Source: Planctomycetota bacterium
Lineage (GTDB): Bacteria; Planctomycetota; UBA1135; GCA-002686595
Direction of reading: 5' to 3'
Assembly (NCBI GenBank): GCA_027623615.1
Contig: JAQBVH010000114.1
Location: 1-8,024, forward strand
DNA: 8,024 nucleotides
Shown here one piece after another: positions 1 to 6,881 of this stretch (positions are counted from its first letter, which is position 1; each line of letters begins with the position of its first letter). Position numbers and translations under genes: made by a program. The notes under the pieces are model-generated. The model had not been told where the DNA came from. It ran no database searches and saw only the letters and a program-made list of their open reading frames with translations.

Positions 1-1
1 C

Positions 2-133
2 TACGTCGAGGTCGCCCGCGTCGATGCGGTCGGCGGCCAGTGCTGGTCGAGCCCGGCCCTGGCGGGGGAGCAGCTGTACGTGCGCAGCACCACCGAGGGC
101 GTGCGCCTCGACTTGTCCAAGGCCGGCAAGTGA
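2..133 (+). CDS. C-terminal end of a PQQ-like beta-propeller protein (partial)
   Basis: Only the last 43 codons of this gene lie in the window, ending at TGA 131-133; its 5' end is off the left edge. The fragment contains C-W-S-S-P-A-L-A-G-E-Q-L-Y-V-R-S followed by V-R-L-D-L. This matches the 'W-x-SP-x-L-x-x-x-x-LYVR' and 'LDL' pattern of the final blade of PQQ-like/BamB-type beta-propeller proteins, which are usually exported and act as scaffolds or quinoprotein-like modules. Third codon positions are almost all G or C. The gene is followed 31 bases downstream by another exported protein on the same strand, so they may share a transcript. The family call rests on one blade and could be wrong in detail; a catalytic role cannot be judged from this part. 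Confidence 0.6.
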   Translation, partial: YVEVARVDAVGGQCWSSPALAGEQLYVRSTTEGVRLDLSKAGK

Positions 134-164
134 CGAAACCGAGGGGGCGAGGTATCACGGGCCC

Positions 165-3100
165 ATGCTCGTGATGCGCTTCCCCCTGATCGTGCTGCTC
201 GCCGGGGCCCTGTACGCGCAGGACCTCGTGGTCGACGGCGTGGTGCGCCGGCCCTCGGGCGAGCCGGTCGCGGACGTCGAGGTCGTGGTGGTCAAGCAGG
301 CCGATCGGATGTTCGATCCGGCCGAGGTCCTGACCGAGGCCTCCACCGATGCGGCGGGGGCGTTCTCGGTGACCCTCACCGCGGAGTGGCTCGCGCGGCC
401 CGAGTACAAGCGCGTGCAGGCCATGCTGCTCGGACCCGAGGGCGGGTTGGCCGCGGTCCAGGTGGATCTCGAGAGCCTCCCGATCGGCGGGACCTGGAAC
501 CTCGAGCTGGCTCCCACCGAGCCCTGGACCCTGACCCTGCTCCAGGCGAACGGCGCACCAGCCGTGGGCATCGAGGTCGCACCCGACGCCATCGGCAACG
601 ACGAGAACTTCCAGGTCTGCCGGGTGCCGCTCGCGGTGCGTCCGCGGCTGGTCACGACCACCGACGCGGACGGGCGCGCGACCGTGACCCGCTGGACCCG
701 CGCGCAGCTGGGCGTCGGGCTCTTCGTTCACCCCGACGGGATGCGCGAGCGACGCTGGCCGAACAAGCACTTCCGGGCGAACTGGCTGCCCGAGCGCGGG
801 AGGAGTGCGAGCGCGTCGACGATCCACTACGGGCACCTGATCAACGGGTCCGAGACCTTCACGCTGCACGCCCGGGCCGAGATCGAGCTCCGCGCAGCGG
901 TCGATCTCCCGGACGCGGCCGTCGGCCGGCCCATCACCGCGCGCGGTTTGGGCCCGGTCGGGGAGGACGACCAGGAGTTCGGCTGGGACATCAAGCTCGA
1001 GGCCCGCGTCCCGTCCGCCGGCCAGTCGGTGGTGGTGAGTGCTCCCGCGGGCTACCCCTCGTTCTCCATGACCTCCGAGCACCTGACGCTGCAGTTCACG
1101 CGAGTGGGGGAGCAGCCGCCCTTCGACGAGTGGTCGGTGAGCAACGCGGAGGCGGTCCCCGCGCGCGGCCGCGTCGTCGACGAGGAGACCGGTGAGGGCG
1201 TCGCCGGCGTTCAGGTCGAGCTCCACTGCTATCCCGTCAGCCACACCGTGACCACGGACACGAACGGGGACTACCGCTTCGATGCCAAGCGCCCCGCGGT
1301 CGGCCTCGAGCTGGTGATTCCGCCGGCGCCCTACCTGCCGGTCGACCCCTTCGTGGTCCAGCGCGGCGTGGAGATCACCGAGGAGATGACCGAGGTCAGC
1401 GTGCCGACGGTGCGGTTGGCCAAGAGAGGGCGGCGCGCGGTGGGAGTGGTGGTCGGGCCGGATGGGGTCGCGATCGAAGGAGCCCTCGTACGTTGCGAGG
1501 TGACCGGACCCGGGGCCCGCTTAGCGCAGCTGGTCTTCGGGGTGACCGACGCGCAGGGCACGTTCTCGTTCGGGATCCCGACCAGCGGCGCAGCCAACCT
1601 GACGGCGAGTCACGGCGGCGCGCGTACGAGCGCTTCCACGCCGGTGGGCGGCGAGCCGGTCGCGATGACCCTGACGCGCCTGACCGGGCTTGCCGGGCGA
1701 GTGTCCCGGGACGGCGGCGCGCCCGGTGAGGGATTGCAGGTCGAGGTGTGGTCAGCCTCGCCCGAGAACATGCTCGGCGGTGAGAAACGCCTCACCCTCG
1801 ATGGGCAGGAGAGCGTGGACGTGGCCACGAACGGGGCCTTCACGGTGCCCGCTGCCCTCGACCTCGACCAGCGCTACTGCCTCGTGGTCCACGGGCCCGA
1901 TGTCGAGTCGGTGCGCAGCTCCTTCCGCACGGCGCGGGAGTGGAGCGAGGGCGAGGTGTCCCTCGACGTGCGGCCGCTCGTGACCCTGCGTGGAACCGTC
2001 GCCGGAGCCGATGGCGAACCCCTCGCGGGCATGCGGGTCTTCGCCCGCGGCGGCACGACAGGAGCGGTGGAGACGCGCACGGACGAGCACGGCCATTTCA
2101 CTCTGGACGGATTCCTTCCGGGCGGTGGCGTCGTGCTGGTCGAGGGACCCGACGGGCTCGTCGCCCAGCGGGTGGCTCCCGAGGAGGCGGCCACGATCCG
2201 GGTCGGCGGCGAGAGCCCTGCGCTCGAGATCCAGGACGCGAGCGACCGCGCCAAGGAGTTGACCCTCGCGCGCGAACTGCTGATCGAAGGGATCGAGGCC
2301 GAGGAGGAGAGCTACTTCACGCTGCGCCTGTTCGAGCAGCTCGCGCGGGTCGACCCGGCCGAGGCCCTGGCGCGGCTCGAGGCCAGCGGCCTGGACGACT
2401 TCCGCAGCAACATGGTGCGCCGCGCGATGATGGAGGGGCTGCGCACGAGCTCCTTCGACGAGGCCGTGGCCCTGACCGAGTCGATGACCTCCTCGGGCTT
2501 CGCCGCGCGAGCGTTCGTCGAGCTGGCCCATGCCTGCGAGGAACCAGGGCGTCGCCTCGCGCTCCTCGGGCAGGCCCTCGCCAACGCCCGCGCGGTGCAG
2601 GCCCCGGAGCACCGGCTCGTCGACCTCTCCCATGTGGCCGAGGCCTTGTTCGACTACGGCCATGTGGACCTGGCGCGCGAGATCCTGGTCGGCTCGATCC
2701 CGCTCGCGGACTCCCTGTCGGAAGAGGAGTGGTCAGGTTTCGCGCGCGCGGCGTTCGCGGAGGAGCTGGTGCACTTCGACTACGAGAACGCGATGCGCTT
2801 CGTGCAGGAGCTTCGCGGCAGGGACCGTGAACGGCACATCGGAAACATGGCCCACGAGCTGGCAGCAAGCGACCCTGCCAGGGCGGAAGAGCTGCTCGGG
2901 ATCATTCCTCCGCGGGCGAGCTTCCGCGTCCATCGCTACGCGCCCCGCGTCTGCCACGACATGGCACCGGTGGACCTGGAACGGGCACTGAAGATCGCCG
3001 AGCGCCACGACCCCCACGGCTTCAGCCACGGGATGATCGCATCGGCCCTCGTCGGCACGGACCCGGCCAAGGCGCGCGAGGTGCTCGACGAGGCTTACCG

Positions 3101-3596
3101 CCGCTTGATCGAGGCCTCCGAGAGCCCGCGCGAGGTGCCCTACTTCACGGGCATCGGCGCCGCGGGCGCGGCCCTGCTGACCGTCTCCGAGCAGCTCGGA
3201 CTCGAGCACCTGCCGGGCGACGTCGCCTGTGTCCTCGCCCTGCGCCAGTCCCGGCCGGCCCTGCGGCGCTTCCACGAGCAGGAGCAGGCCTATCAGGTCG
3301 ACGGTCGCATCGCCTTCTACGTGGCGCGCTACGACCCGGAGCTGGCTCGCGCCCTGCTCGAGCCCTCGGCCGCCTGGCTCGCTGGTCACGACGGACAGCT
3401 CGACAGTGACTGGTCCGCCTTCTTCGCCGGCGCCGCGGTGGTCGACCCGGAGTGGGCCGCGGGCCTCGCCGCGCAGCATGGTGGCCTCGCCGTGCGCGTC
3501 GTCGCCGCGGTGCTCGGTCGCGAAGGCGAGGAGCGGCGCCGTTACGTGCAGGACGAGTACTTCCATCTGTGGATCCCCGGCAAGGAGGACCTGTGA
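165..3596 (+). CDS. Exported carboxypeptidase-regulatory-like repeat protein with C-terminal TPR-like solenoid
   Basis: The predicted protein has 1143 residues. ATG 165 is chosen because it begins a signal peptide (M-L-V-M-R-F, then a hydrophobic core to about residue 18, cleavage probably after L-Y-A), with GAGGT 11 bases upstream. ATG 174 would keep most of the signal; the frame is open back to 24, but that overlaps the upstream gene. Residues about 20-690 contain beta-sandwich units of the carboxypeptidase-regulatory-like/CNA-B type. These carry repeated 'G-x-V-x-x-x-x-G-x-x-(L/V)-x-x-(V/M)-x-V' and 'T-D-x-x-G-x-(F/Y)-x-(F/L)' signatures near 24-70, 335-372, 427-470 and 608-648. A less certain unit lies at 506-600. 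Residues about 694-1130 are helix-rich with recurring 'DP-x-x-A-x-x-L' turns (729, 903, 966, 1057, 1094), as in TPR-like solenoids. No catalytic motif is visible. The likely role is an envelope scaffold or sensor; function is unknown. Its stop overlaps the next start. Confidence 0.85.
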   Translation: MLVMRFPLIVLLAGALYAQDLVVDGVVRRPSGEPVADVEVVVVKQADRMFDPAEVLTEASTDAAGAFSVTLTAEWLARPEYKRVQAMLLGPEGGLAAVQVDLESLPIGGTWNLELAPTEPWTLTLLQANGAPAVGIEVAPDAIGNDENFQVCRVPLAVRPRLVTTTDADGRATVTRWTRAQLGVGLFVHPDGMRERRWPNKHFRANWLPERGRSASASTIHYGHLINGSETFTLHARAEIELRAAVDLPDAAVGRPITARGLGPVGEDDQEFGWDIKLEARVPSAGQSVVVSAPAGYPSFSMTSEHLTLQFTRVGEQPPFDEWSVSNAEAVPARGRVVDEETGEGVAGVQVELHCYPVSHTVTTDTNGDYRFDAKRPAVGLELVIPPAPYLPVDPFVVQRGVEITEEMTEVSVPTVRLAKRGRRAVGVVVGPDGVAIEGALVRCEVTGPGARLAQLVFGVTDAQGTFSFGIPTSGAANLTASHGGARTSASTPVGGEPVAMTLTRLTGLAGRVSRDGGAPGEGLQVEVWSASPENMLGGEKRLTLDGQESVDVATNGAFTVPAALDLDQRYCLVVHGPDVESVRSSFRTAREWSEGEVSLDVRPLVTLRGTVAGADGEPLAGMRVFARGGTTGAVETRTDEHGHFTLDGFLPGGGVVLVEGPDGLVAQRVAPEEAATIRVGGESPALEIQDASDRAKELTLARELLIEGIEAEEESYFTLRLFEQLARVDPAEALARLEASGLDDFRSNMVRRAMMEGLRTSSFDEAVALTESMTSSGFAARAFVELAHACEEPGRRLALLGQALANARAVQAPEHRLVDLSHVAEALFDYGHVDLAREILVGSIPLADSLSEEEWSGFARAAFAEELVHFDYENAMRFVQELRGRDRERHIGNMAHELAASDPARAEELLGIIPPRASFRVHRYAPRVCHDMAPVDLERALKIAERHDPHGFSHGMIASALVGTDPAKAREVLDEAYRRLIEASESPREVPYFTGIGAAGAALLTVSEQLGLEHLPGDVACVLALRQSRPALRRFHEQEQAYQVDGRIAFYVARYDPELARALLEPSAAWLAGHDGQLDSDWSAFFAGAAVVDPEWAAGLAAQHGGLAVRVVAAVLGREGEERRRYVQDEYFHLWIPGKEDL

Positions 3597-4921
3597 TCCC
3601 TCTCGCGCTTCTGACCTGTCTCATCGCCCAGAAACCGGAGTGGATCTACCTCGTCCCCTCCGACGGCGACGCGATGCAGCACCCGAGCCCCATGGCGCTA
3701 CCGCTGCTGACCGAGCACACTGATGACCTGCTGCTCGCCTTCCAGCCCGATGGCTTCGCGCGCTACGGGGAGCTGCGCTACGGCGACTCCGATTCGCGGC
3801 GGGTGGCGCTGCTGGTGCTCGAGCCGGAGCGTGGCGAGGCGCAGCTCTACCTCGACCTCGATCGGGATCGCCTGCTCGAGGAGCACGAACGCGCGCCCCG
3901 GCAGGGTGACGCCTGGATCGTCGACCTGCCGGTGGAGACGCGCGACGAGGACGGACAGCTGGAGCTCGTCCCGCGCCGGGTGCGCTTCACCCTGGGCGAA
4001 CGCGCGGGCGTGTTCTCGGCCTGCACGATGGGCTACCTGGAAGGCGCGGTGCAGCTAGGGGACGTGCGCGTTCCCGTACGCCGGGTCGATGGTGATGCGA
4101 ACGGGTTCTTCACCGACCCGCGCGATCAGCTGTGGCTCGATCTCGACCAGGACGGGAGCTACTCACCCCTCAGCGAGCTGTGGCTCTACACGCCGCTGCT
4201 CGAACTGGCGGGCACGCGCTACGCCCTGCGCTCGGACCGGCTGGGAGAGGACCTCGAGGTCTCGGTCGTCGAAGGCACCGGTCACCTCGACCTGACCCTG
4301 GCCGTCACGGGCGGGGCGCAGAGCGTGCGTCGCCTCAACGCCTTGCTCGTCGGCCGGGACGGCAGCGCGGTCGGCATCCGCGCGCTCGGTGCGCCGGTGG
4401 AGGTCCCCGTGGGCGAGTATCGCCTGGGGATGATCACCCTGTCGCTCGTCGACCCGGACGGAGGCGCGGAGTGGAGCTTCGTGTTCTCGGAGCCGGTTGG
4501 GCGGCGGGAGCGCACCTGGTACACGCTGGAGAAGGGCGGGACCCTCTCCATCGAGGCCTTGGGGGAGCTCGAATTCCGCGAGGGTTTCGCGAGCGGACCG
4601 GAGGCACTGCAGCCGGGCGACCGGCTCATCGGCAATCCGGCCCTGTACACCCAGGACGGACTTCTGATCAACACGGCCTACCGGGGTCTCAGCGCGCCGC
4701 GCGGCCGCTACCACAGCATGAACGCCCAGGTCCGACTCGAGGCGCCGGACGGAACGGTCCTGGCGACGACCTCCTCGGGCTTTGGCTGAGGCACCTTCTG
4801 CCGGGCCGCCGTGCGCGTGCCGATCCTCTCCGTGCCCGATTCCGTCAAGCTCGTCGTCGAGTTCGAGACCGGCCCTCTGGCCGGCCTCTTGCGCTCCGAA
4901 CGCGAGTACGACGTGGACTGA
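3593..4921 (+). CDS. Exported DxDxDG-motif protein interrupted by an in-frame TGA (candidate selenoprotein)
   Basis: The start is GTG 3593, which overlaps the previous stop (GTGA); AAGGAGG lies four bases upstream, favouring translational coupling. A short hydrophobic leader (residues 2-12, [11 protein letters not shown]) suggests export. Three acidic, calcium-loop-like motifs follow: D88-L-D-R-D92, D166-G-D-A-N-G171 and D183-L-D-Q-D-G188. The pattern 'DGDANG..F.DP...LWLDLDQDG' resembles acidic-loop exported proteins I associate with planctomycetes; that resemblance is from memory. A standard annotation would stop at TGA 4787-4789 after 398 residues. The same frame then continues for 43 codons, 40 with G or C in the third position, to TGA 4919-4921, giving 442 residues. 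The reading S-G-F-G-X399-G-T-F-C403 would place a Sec four residues before a Cys. Alternatives are a nonsense mutation or a base error (TGC or TGG to TGA). The molecular function is not recognised. Confidence 0.75.
4787..4789 (+). other. In-frame TGA, possible selenocysteine codon
   Basis: This TGA interrupts a reading frame that is otherwise coding on both sides. Upstream and downstream share the same phase, the same G/C-ending codon use and the same protein character. The codon sits in the context G-F-G-TGA-G-T-F-C. General recoding of TGA is unlikely: the neighbouring genes at 133, 3596 and 4924 end in TGA where the frame clearly finishes, and Trp is written TGG throughout. Selenocysteine insertion, a nonsense mutation or a sequencing error remain possible. 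Confidence 0.5.
4790..4821 (+). promoter_or_regulatory. Hairpin immediately after the in-frame TGA (SECIS candidate)
   Basis: Folded by hand, GGCAC (4790-4794) pairs with GTGCC (4817-4821). Above an asymmetric internal loop, T4799-G4800-C4801 pair with G4813-C4814-G4815 and C4802-G4803-G4804 pair with C4809-C4810-G4811. T4812 is bulged and the loop is GCCG (4805-4808). The apical loop begins with G about 15 bases after the TGA. Bacterial SECIS elements are stem-loops directly downstream of UGA with a short G-containing loop, and the E. coli fdhF element also carries a bulged U, though on the other side of the stem. In such GC-rich DNA chance hairpins are common, so this is suggestive only. 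Confidence 0.3.
4869..4884. terminator. Perfect 6-bp GC hairpin near the convergent gene ends
   Basis: CCGGCC (4869-4874) and GGCCGG (4879-4884) form a perfect stem around the loop CTCT. It lies inside the last codons of the plus-strand gene and about 38 bases beyond the stop of the convergent minus-strand gene. It could help end minus-strand transcription. There is no T-tract on either side, and it also encodes part of T-G-P-L-A-G, so it may be incidental. Confidence 0.25.
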
Positions 4922-5725
4922 TCAGTTCGTCCCGGTCACGTCCATCACGTAGGGCGTCGGCTCGTTGACCACGGCTACGCCCAGGTGCAGGGACTTGCCG
5001 ATAGCGAGGGGCCAGGTGCCCGTGACGCTGGCGCCCGGGAAGTTCGCCTCCTCGTAGGCGATCAGGTTGCCGTCGTGGTCGACCACGTTGAGGGCGATGC
5101 GTGCGCTCGAGCTGAGGGGGTTGAGGCTGACGTTCACCTTGCAGGTCTGCGCGGCGTCGACCCGGAAGAAGTCGAACACGGTGGGCGCGATGTCGCCGCT
5201 GACCTCGTAGCGAATCCCGTAGTCGATCGCACCGGGCAGGTTGGCGGTGGTCGGGGTCTCGTTCGGCTCGATCTCGACGAAGGGGACCCCGTCGTCGTCG
5301 AGGATCGTCAAGAGCGTCGTGGTCTGGACGCCGAGGTTGGCGTCGCCGGCGTCGATCAGCTTGATCTGCAGGTACTCGTCCAGCTCACCGTCCAGGTCCT
5401 CGAACACGTTGACGTGCAGGTCGGTCGAGATCGCGCCCGCCGGGACCGTGACCTGGCCGGCGGCGGGGATGTCGTAGTCGCTGAAGGCTCCCAGCGTGCC
5501 CGCGGTCTCGAAGTGCACGACCACGTTCTGCTTCGACACGCGGTCGAGCTCGAGGCGGAACTTGAGGTTCTCGCTCTCCTCGAGGCGGTTGAGGCTGGTC
5601 GTGGTGAACTGGACGAAGACCTTGCTGCTGTCCGAGCCCTCGGTCACTCCCCCCGGGCTGCCCTGGGAGCAGGCGACGAGGGGCAGCAGCGTCAGGAGCG
5701 TCAGGAGCTCGCGCCCGGGGCGCAA
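4922..5725 (-). CDS. Exported lipoprotein with Calx-beta and PPC-like domains
   Basis: Read on the minus strand, the gene ends at TGA 4924-4922. I favour the TTG start at 5725, giving 267 residues with a compact lipoprotein signal: M-R-P-G-R-E, a Leu/Thr-rich core, then lipobox L16-V-A-C19. In-frame ATGs at 5857 (311 residues) and 5956 (344 residues) would add a long Arg/Ala/Pro-rich extension before the signal. None of the starts has a clear Shine-Dalgarno, so this is unresolved. Residues about 36-146 fit a Calx-beta domain: the sequence 'D-Y-D-I-P-A-A-G-Q-V-T-V-P-A-G', then 'D-x-x-x-E-L-D-E-Y-L' and a terminal I-L-D-D-D. Residues about 150-265 fit a bacterial pre-peptidase C-terminal (PPC)-like beta-sandwich: E-P-N-E at 153-156, 'G-D-I...F-D-F-F-R-V' and 'V-V-D-H-D-G-N-L-I'. 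No enzyme domain is present, so a surface adhesion or calcium-binding structural role is likely. It is tail-to-tail with the plus-strand gene and divergent from the gene at 6003. Confidence 0.8.
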   Translation of the reverse strand: MRPGRELLTLLTLLPLVACSQGSPGGVTEGSDSSKVFVQFTTTSLNRLEESENLKFRLELDRVSKQNVVVHFETAGTLGAFSDYDIPAAGQVTVPAGAISTDLHVNVFEDLDGELDEYLQIKLIDAGDANLGVQTTTLLTILDDDGVPFVEIEPNETPTTANLPGAIDYGIRYEVSGDIAPTVFDFFRVDAAQTCKVNVSLNPLSSSARIALNVVDHDGNLIAYEEANFPGASVTGTWPLAIGKSLHLGVAVVNEPTPYVMDVTGTN

Positions 5726-5967
5726 GCTTCGGGCTGCCGCACCATCAGGTGCGCTGCGCGGGAACCTCGAGGCTCCCAAAGAGGCGTAGCGGGCCCCTGG
5801 GGGGCTCGCCAGCGCGGGGCCGTTGCGAGCGGCAGATGAGGGTGCGAGGTCTCTCATTGGAGGAAGGGCTGGAGTCCACGCCAGGTCCCTGGAGAGGGTA
5901 GTGGAATGCACCTCGAGGGTAACGGGAACATCGCCAGGTGGCCCAGGAGTGCCCAAGGCGCAGGTTC

Positions 5968-5977
5968 CCAGGCCTGG
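5968..5977. promoter_or_regulatory. 10-bp perfect palindrome in the divergent intergenic region
   Basis: CCAGGCCTGG is a perfect palindrome 26 bases before the start of the membrane-protein gene, inside the region shared by two divergent genes. Related CCAGG and GCCCA pieces recur between 5930 and 5980. It could be an operator, but GC-rich palindromes of this length occur by chance. I find no convincing -35/-10 pair; TTAACC at 5987-5992 is the only AT-richer patch near the plus-strand start. Confidence 0.2.
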
Positions 5978-6002
5978 CCCGGATCCTTAACCTACGCGCG
6001 CA

Positions 6003-6443
6003 ATGACCGCCTCCTACGAGAAGTCTGGTGACCTGCCCTGGGGCCGAATGGCCCTCGCGGTGGTCGGAGTGTTCCTGATCCTGCTGGTGGTGCAGTCGCT
6101 GCGCCATGACGGGGAGGAAGGGTTCACCTTGATGACGCACGTGCGACCCAAGGGCGCCGTGGACGATCTCTCGCCGATCGAATGGGAGGGCGAGCTGCCC
6201 ACCGAGAAGGCGCGCTTCGTCGTGGTCGTGCGCGACCCCAAGATGAACGGGGTCGAGGGCGAGCTGGCCCGCAGCCCGTTCCTCGAGGACACGAGCTGGT
6301 CGATCCCCAAGGCGACGATGAAGAGCTGGACCCGCGTCAAGATCCGCGTGTACGTCGTCGACGATCCGGACAACATGTCCGACGAGTGGCGCAGGGAGGC
6401 CACGCTGCGCACCCCGGAGACGGTCGCCTGGAAGCGCGATTAG
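6003..6443 (+). CDS. Small single-pass membrane protein with a probable beta-sandwich outer domain
   Basis: The product has 146 residues and ends at TAG 6441-6443. ATG 6003 is the first ATG after a short AT-richer patch; there is no Shine-Dalgarno, so initiation may be SD-independent or nearly leaderless. Residues 1-15 are short and polar (K7, R15). Residues 16-31 form one strongly hydrophobic helix (M-A-L-A-V-V-G-V-F-L-I-L-L-V-V), and the following segment is acidic (H-D-G-E-E-G). Charge placement suggests N-in/C-out. The remaining ~110 residues alternate hydrophobic strands: I-E-W-E-G near 59, A-R-F-V-V-V-V-R-D near 70, T-S-W-S-I-P near 97 and W-T-R-V-K-I-R-V-Y-V-V-D near 108. The W-x-G...F-V-V-V pattern is reminiscent of fibronectin-III-like domains, but I cannot assign a family. 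It is divergent from the lipoprotein gene and is followed by a strong hairpin, so it is probably a single-gene transcript. Confidence 0.75.
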   Translation: MTASYEKSGDLPWGRMALAVVGVFLILLVVQSLRHDGEEGFTLMTHVRPKGAVDDLSPIEWEGELPTEKARFVVVVRDPKMNGVEGELARSPFLEDTSWSIPKATMKSWTRVKIRVYVVDDPDNMSDEWRREATLRTPETVAWKRD

Positions 6444-6466
6444 GCGACCCCGTTCGGGGCCGCCTA
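6441..6466 (+). terminator. Strong GC hairpin containing the stop codon
   Basis: TAGGCGACCCCG and CGGGGCCGCCTA pair around a tight TT centre. This gives 11 matched pairs and one A-C mismatch (6447/6460); the innermost G-C pair probably opens to leave a GTTC loop. The stem starts at the TAG stop of the membrane-protein gene. No T-tract follows, so it may be a hairpin-only terminator or an mRNA 3'-end stabiliser. Confidence 0.55.
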
Positions 6467-6472
6467 CGCATC

Positions 6473-6505
6473 CTGCGGAGGCGTGAGGTGCGCTTGCACC
6501 CGCAG
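6473..6505. repeat. Nested inverted repeat (two-stage hairpin)
   Basis: CTGCG (6473-6477) pairs with CGCAG (6501-6505). Inside, GGTGC (6487-6491) pairs with GCACC (6496-6500) around the loop GCTT. It sits shortly after the stop-codon hairpin of the upstream gene, so it could be a second termination or processing stem. The bases 6478-6486 stay unpaired on one side. Confidence 0.3.
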
Positions 6506-6666
6506 CCGAACACCTCGCGCACCGGTCTCCCTCACTGACGTGCAAGGGGCTGGGGCCCCGGGTGGACGCAGTGCAGCTGCTCGGCCTTCCGCGTCGGTGC
6601 AGCGGCACCCGACCAGCGCGAGGCCCAGGGGCAGCCCACCAGCCGGGGGATTCGATGCATGGCAAA

Positions 6667-6702
6667 CAGGGGGAGGGGATGTGCCTCCGCCGCGGGGGGG
6701 GG
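6667..6702 (+). repeat. G-rich runs including a 9-G homopolymer
   Basis: An AGGGGGAGGGG run begins at about 6668 and is followed, after a 15-base spacer, by nine G in a row (6694-6702). The cluster could form a G-quadruplex and lies upstream of the sigma-factor gene. Long G runs are also prone to length errors in sequencing and in replication. Confidence 0.4.
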
Positions 6703-6881
6703 CATTGTCCGAGATGCCCCAGAGGACCACCCGGTCTGGTTTCCTGGGCGGGCCGGGAGGCGCTCTTACGAACCTGACCGGATCCAGCTCCAGGACCCCT
6801 CTGGAGGACGCTCTCCCCCTCGCGCCGATTTCTGCCCAGAATCGGGAGCGCAGGGGTCGTCCGCGGGATGCCCCTGTCGAC

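Larger units (their letters stand above)
6467..6881. other. 415-base intergenic stretch without a convincing gene
   Basis: No frame here shows the G/C-ending codon bias of the real genes together with a sensible protein; open frames are arginine/proline-rich shadows. It holds a small nested hairpin (6473-6505) and G-rich runs (6667-6702). Pyrimidine-rich DNA precedes the sigma gene. The promoter and leader of the sigma-factor gene must lie in it, but I cannot identify a -35/-10 pair or a clear Shine-Dalgarno before ATG 6882. Confidence 0.6.

Noticed and set aside
24..164. Extension of the 1143-residue protein to an upstream ATG at 24
   Set aside because: This segment overlaps the PQQ-like gene end in another frame, and its translation is an Arg/Ala/Ser-rich shadow; the signal peptide begins at 165.
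1752..2663. 303-codon minus-strand open frame inside the long exported gene
   Set aside because: Antisense shadow; the plus strand has coherent domains and codon bias throughout.
2733..3566. 277-codon minus-strand open frame
   Set aside because: Antisense shadow of the TPR-like solenoid region.
4787..4789. Genome-wide reassignment of TGA to Trp or Gly
   Set aside because: TGA ends other genes in the window at sensible places and Trp is encoded by TGG throughout, so a general code change is not supported.
4132..4968. 278-codon plus-strand open frame overlapping the DxDxDG protein
   Set aside because: Arg/Gly/Pro-rich translation in the wrong frame; it is not the continuation of any gene end. 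The real continuation is in the frame of 3593.
4985..5839. 284-codon plus-strand open frame opposite the lipoprotein
   Set aside because: The minus strand has a lipobox, Calx-beta and PPC-like motifs; the plus-strand product is a Val/Asp/Glu-rich shadow.
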